In this document: positions 5,922 through 5,957 of the stretch, piece after piece
How positions within the stretch are numbered: the first letter of the stretch is position 1
Layout of the letters: each line of letters opens with the position of its first letter
DNA from: Ruminococcus sp. UBA946
Lineage (GTDB): Bacteria > Bacillota > Clostridia > Oscillospirales > Ruminococcaceae
Reading direction: 5' to 3'
Length of the DNA: 5,957 nt
NCBI GenBank assembly: GCA_002293295.1
Contig: DBCY01000004.1
Coordinates: forward strand, 1-5,957
Translations under genes and position numbers: made by a program
The notes under the pieces: generated by a model
Database searches by the model: none
Told to the model about the DNA's origin: nothing
What the model saw: only the letters and a program-made list of their open reading frames with translations

Positions 5922-5957
5922 GCAGTTAGCTGTTTAGGGAGTGGACAAAAGCGGACT

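Noticed and set aside
5922..5957. Possible start of another gene upstream of tex.
   Set aside because: The stretch is too short to judge and shows no clear coding signal.

Overview
This window looks like chromosomal DNA of a low-to-moderate-GC Firmicute, most likely an anaerobic Clostridia (Oscillospirales/Ruminococcus-like). The basis is strong AAGGAG-type ribosome binding sites, GTG and TTG starts beside ATG, AT-rich intergenic DNA, and protein families (short FAD/Rieske protein, tocopherol-cyclase-like protein, Tex) common in that group. The taxonomic call is an inference; there is no rRNA or tRNA here.

Layout: (1) 1-158 has no gene but carries four strong inverted repeats of unrelated sequence. 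The last three abut with no spacer, and all lie just past the 3' end of the next gene. (2) 159-1355, minus strand, is a 12-TM MFS transporter. (3) 1356-1507 is a divergent intergenic region with a GC-rich hairpin and promoter-like elements. (4) 1508-2362 and 2359-3660, plus strand, form a two-gene unit overlapping by ATGA: a tocopherol-cyclase-like protein, then an FAD-dependent oxidoreductase ending in a compact Rieske [2Fe-2S] motif. (5) 3661-3690 is a 30-nt convergent gap. (6) 3691-5856, minus strand, is the transcription accessory protein Tex, starting at TTG behind a perfect Shine-Dalgarno. It has a clear sigma-A-type promoter with an extended -10 at 5892-5921.

Tex is a housekeeping RNA-binding/transcription factor with no evident link to the rest. 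The two plus-strand genes are translationally coupled, which suggests a common task, perhaps redox handling of a lipid-like or quinone-like substrate; the substrate cannot be read from sequence. The MFS gene is divergent from them, and co-regulation is possible but unproven.

The least explained part is the hairpin cluster at 8-146. It has no CRISPR-like repeat identity, no U-tracts typical of intrinsic terminators, and no ORF. The cyclase-like/Rieske pair is the second item worth pursuing.
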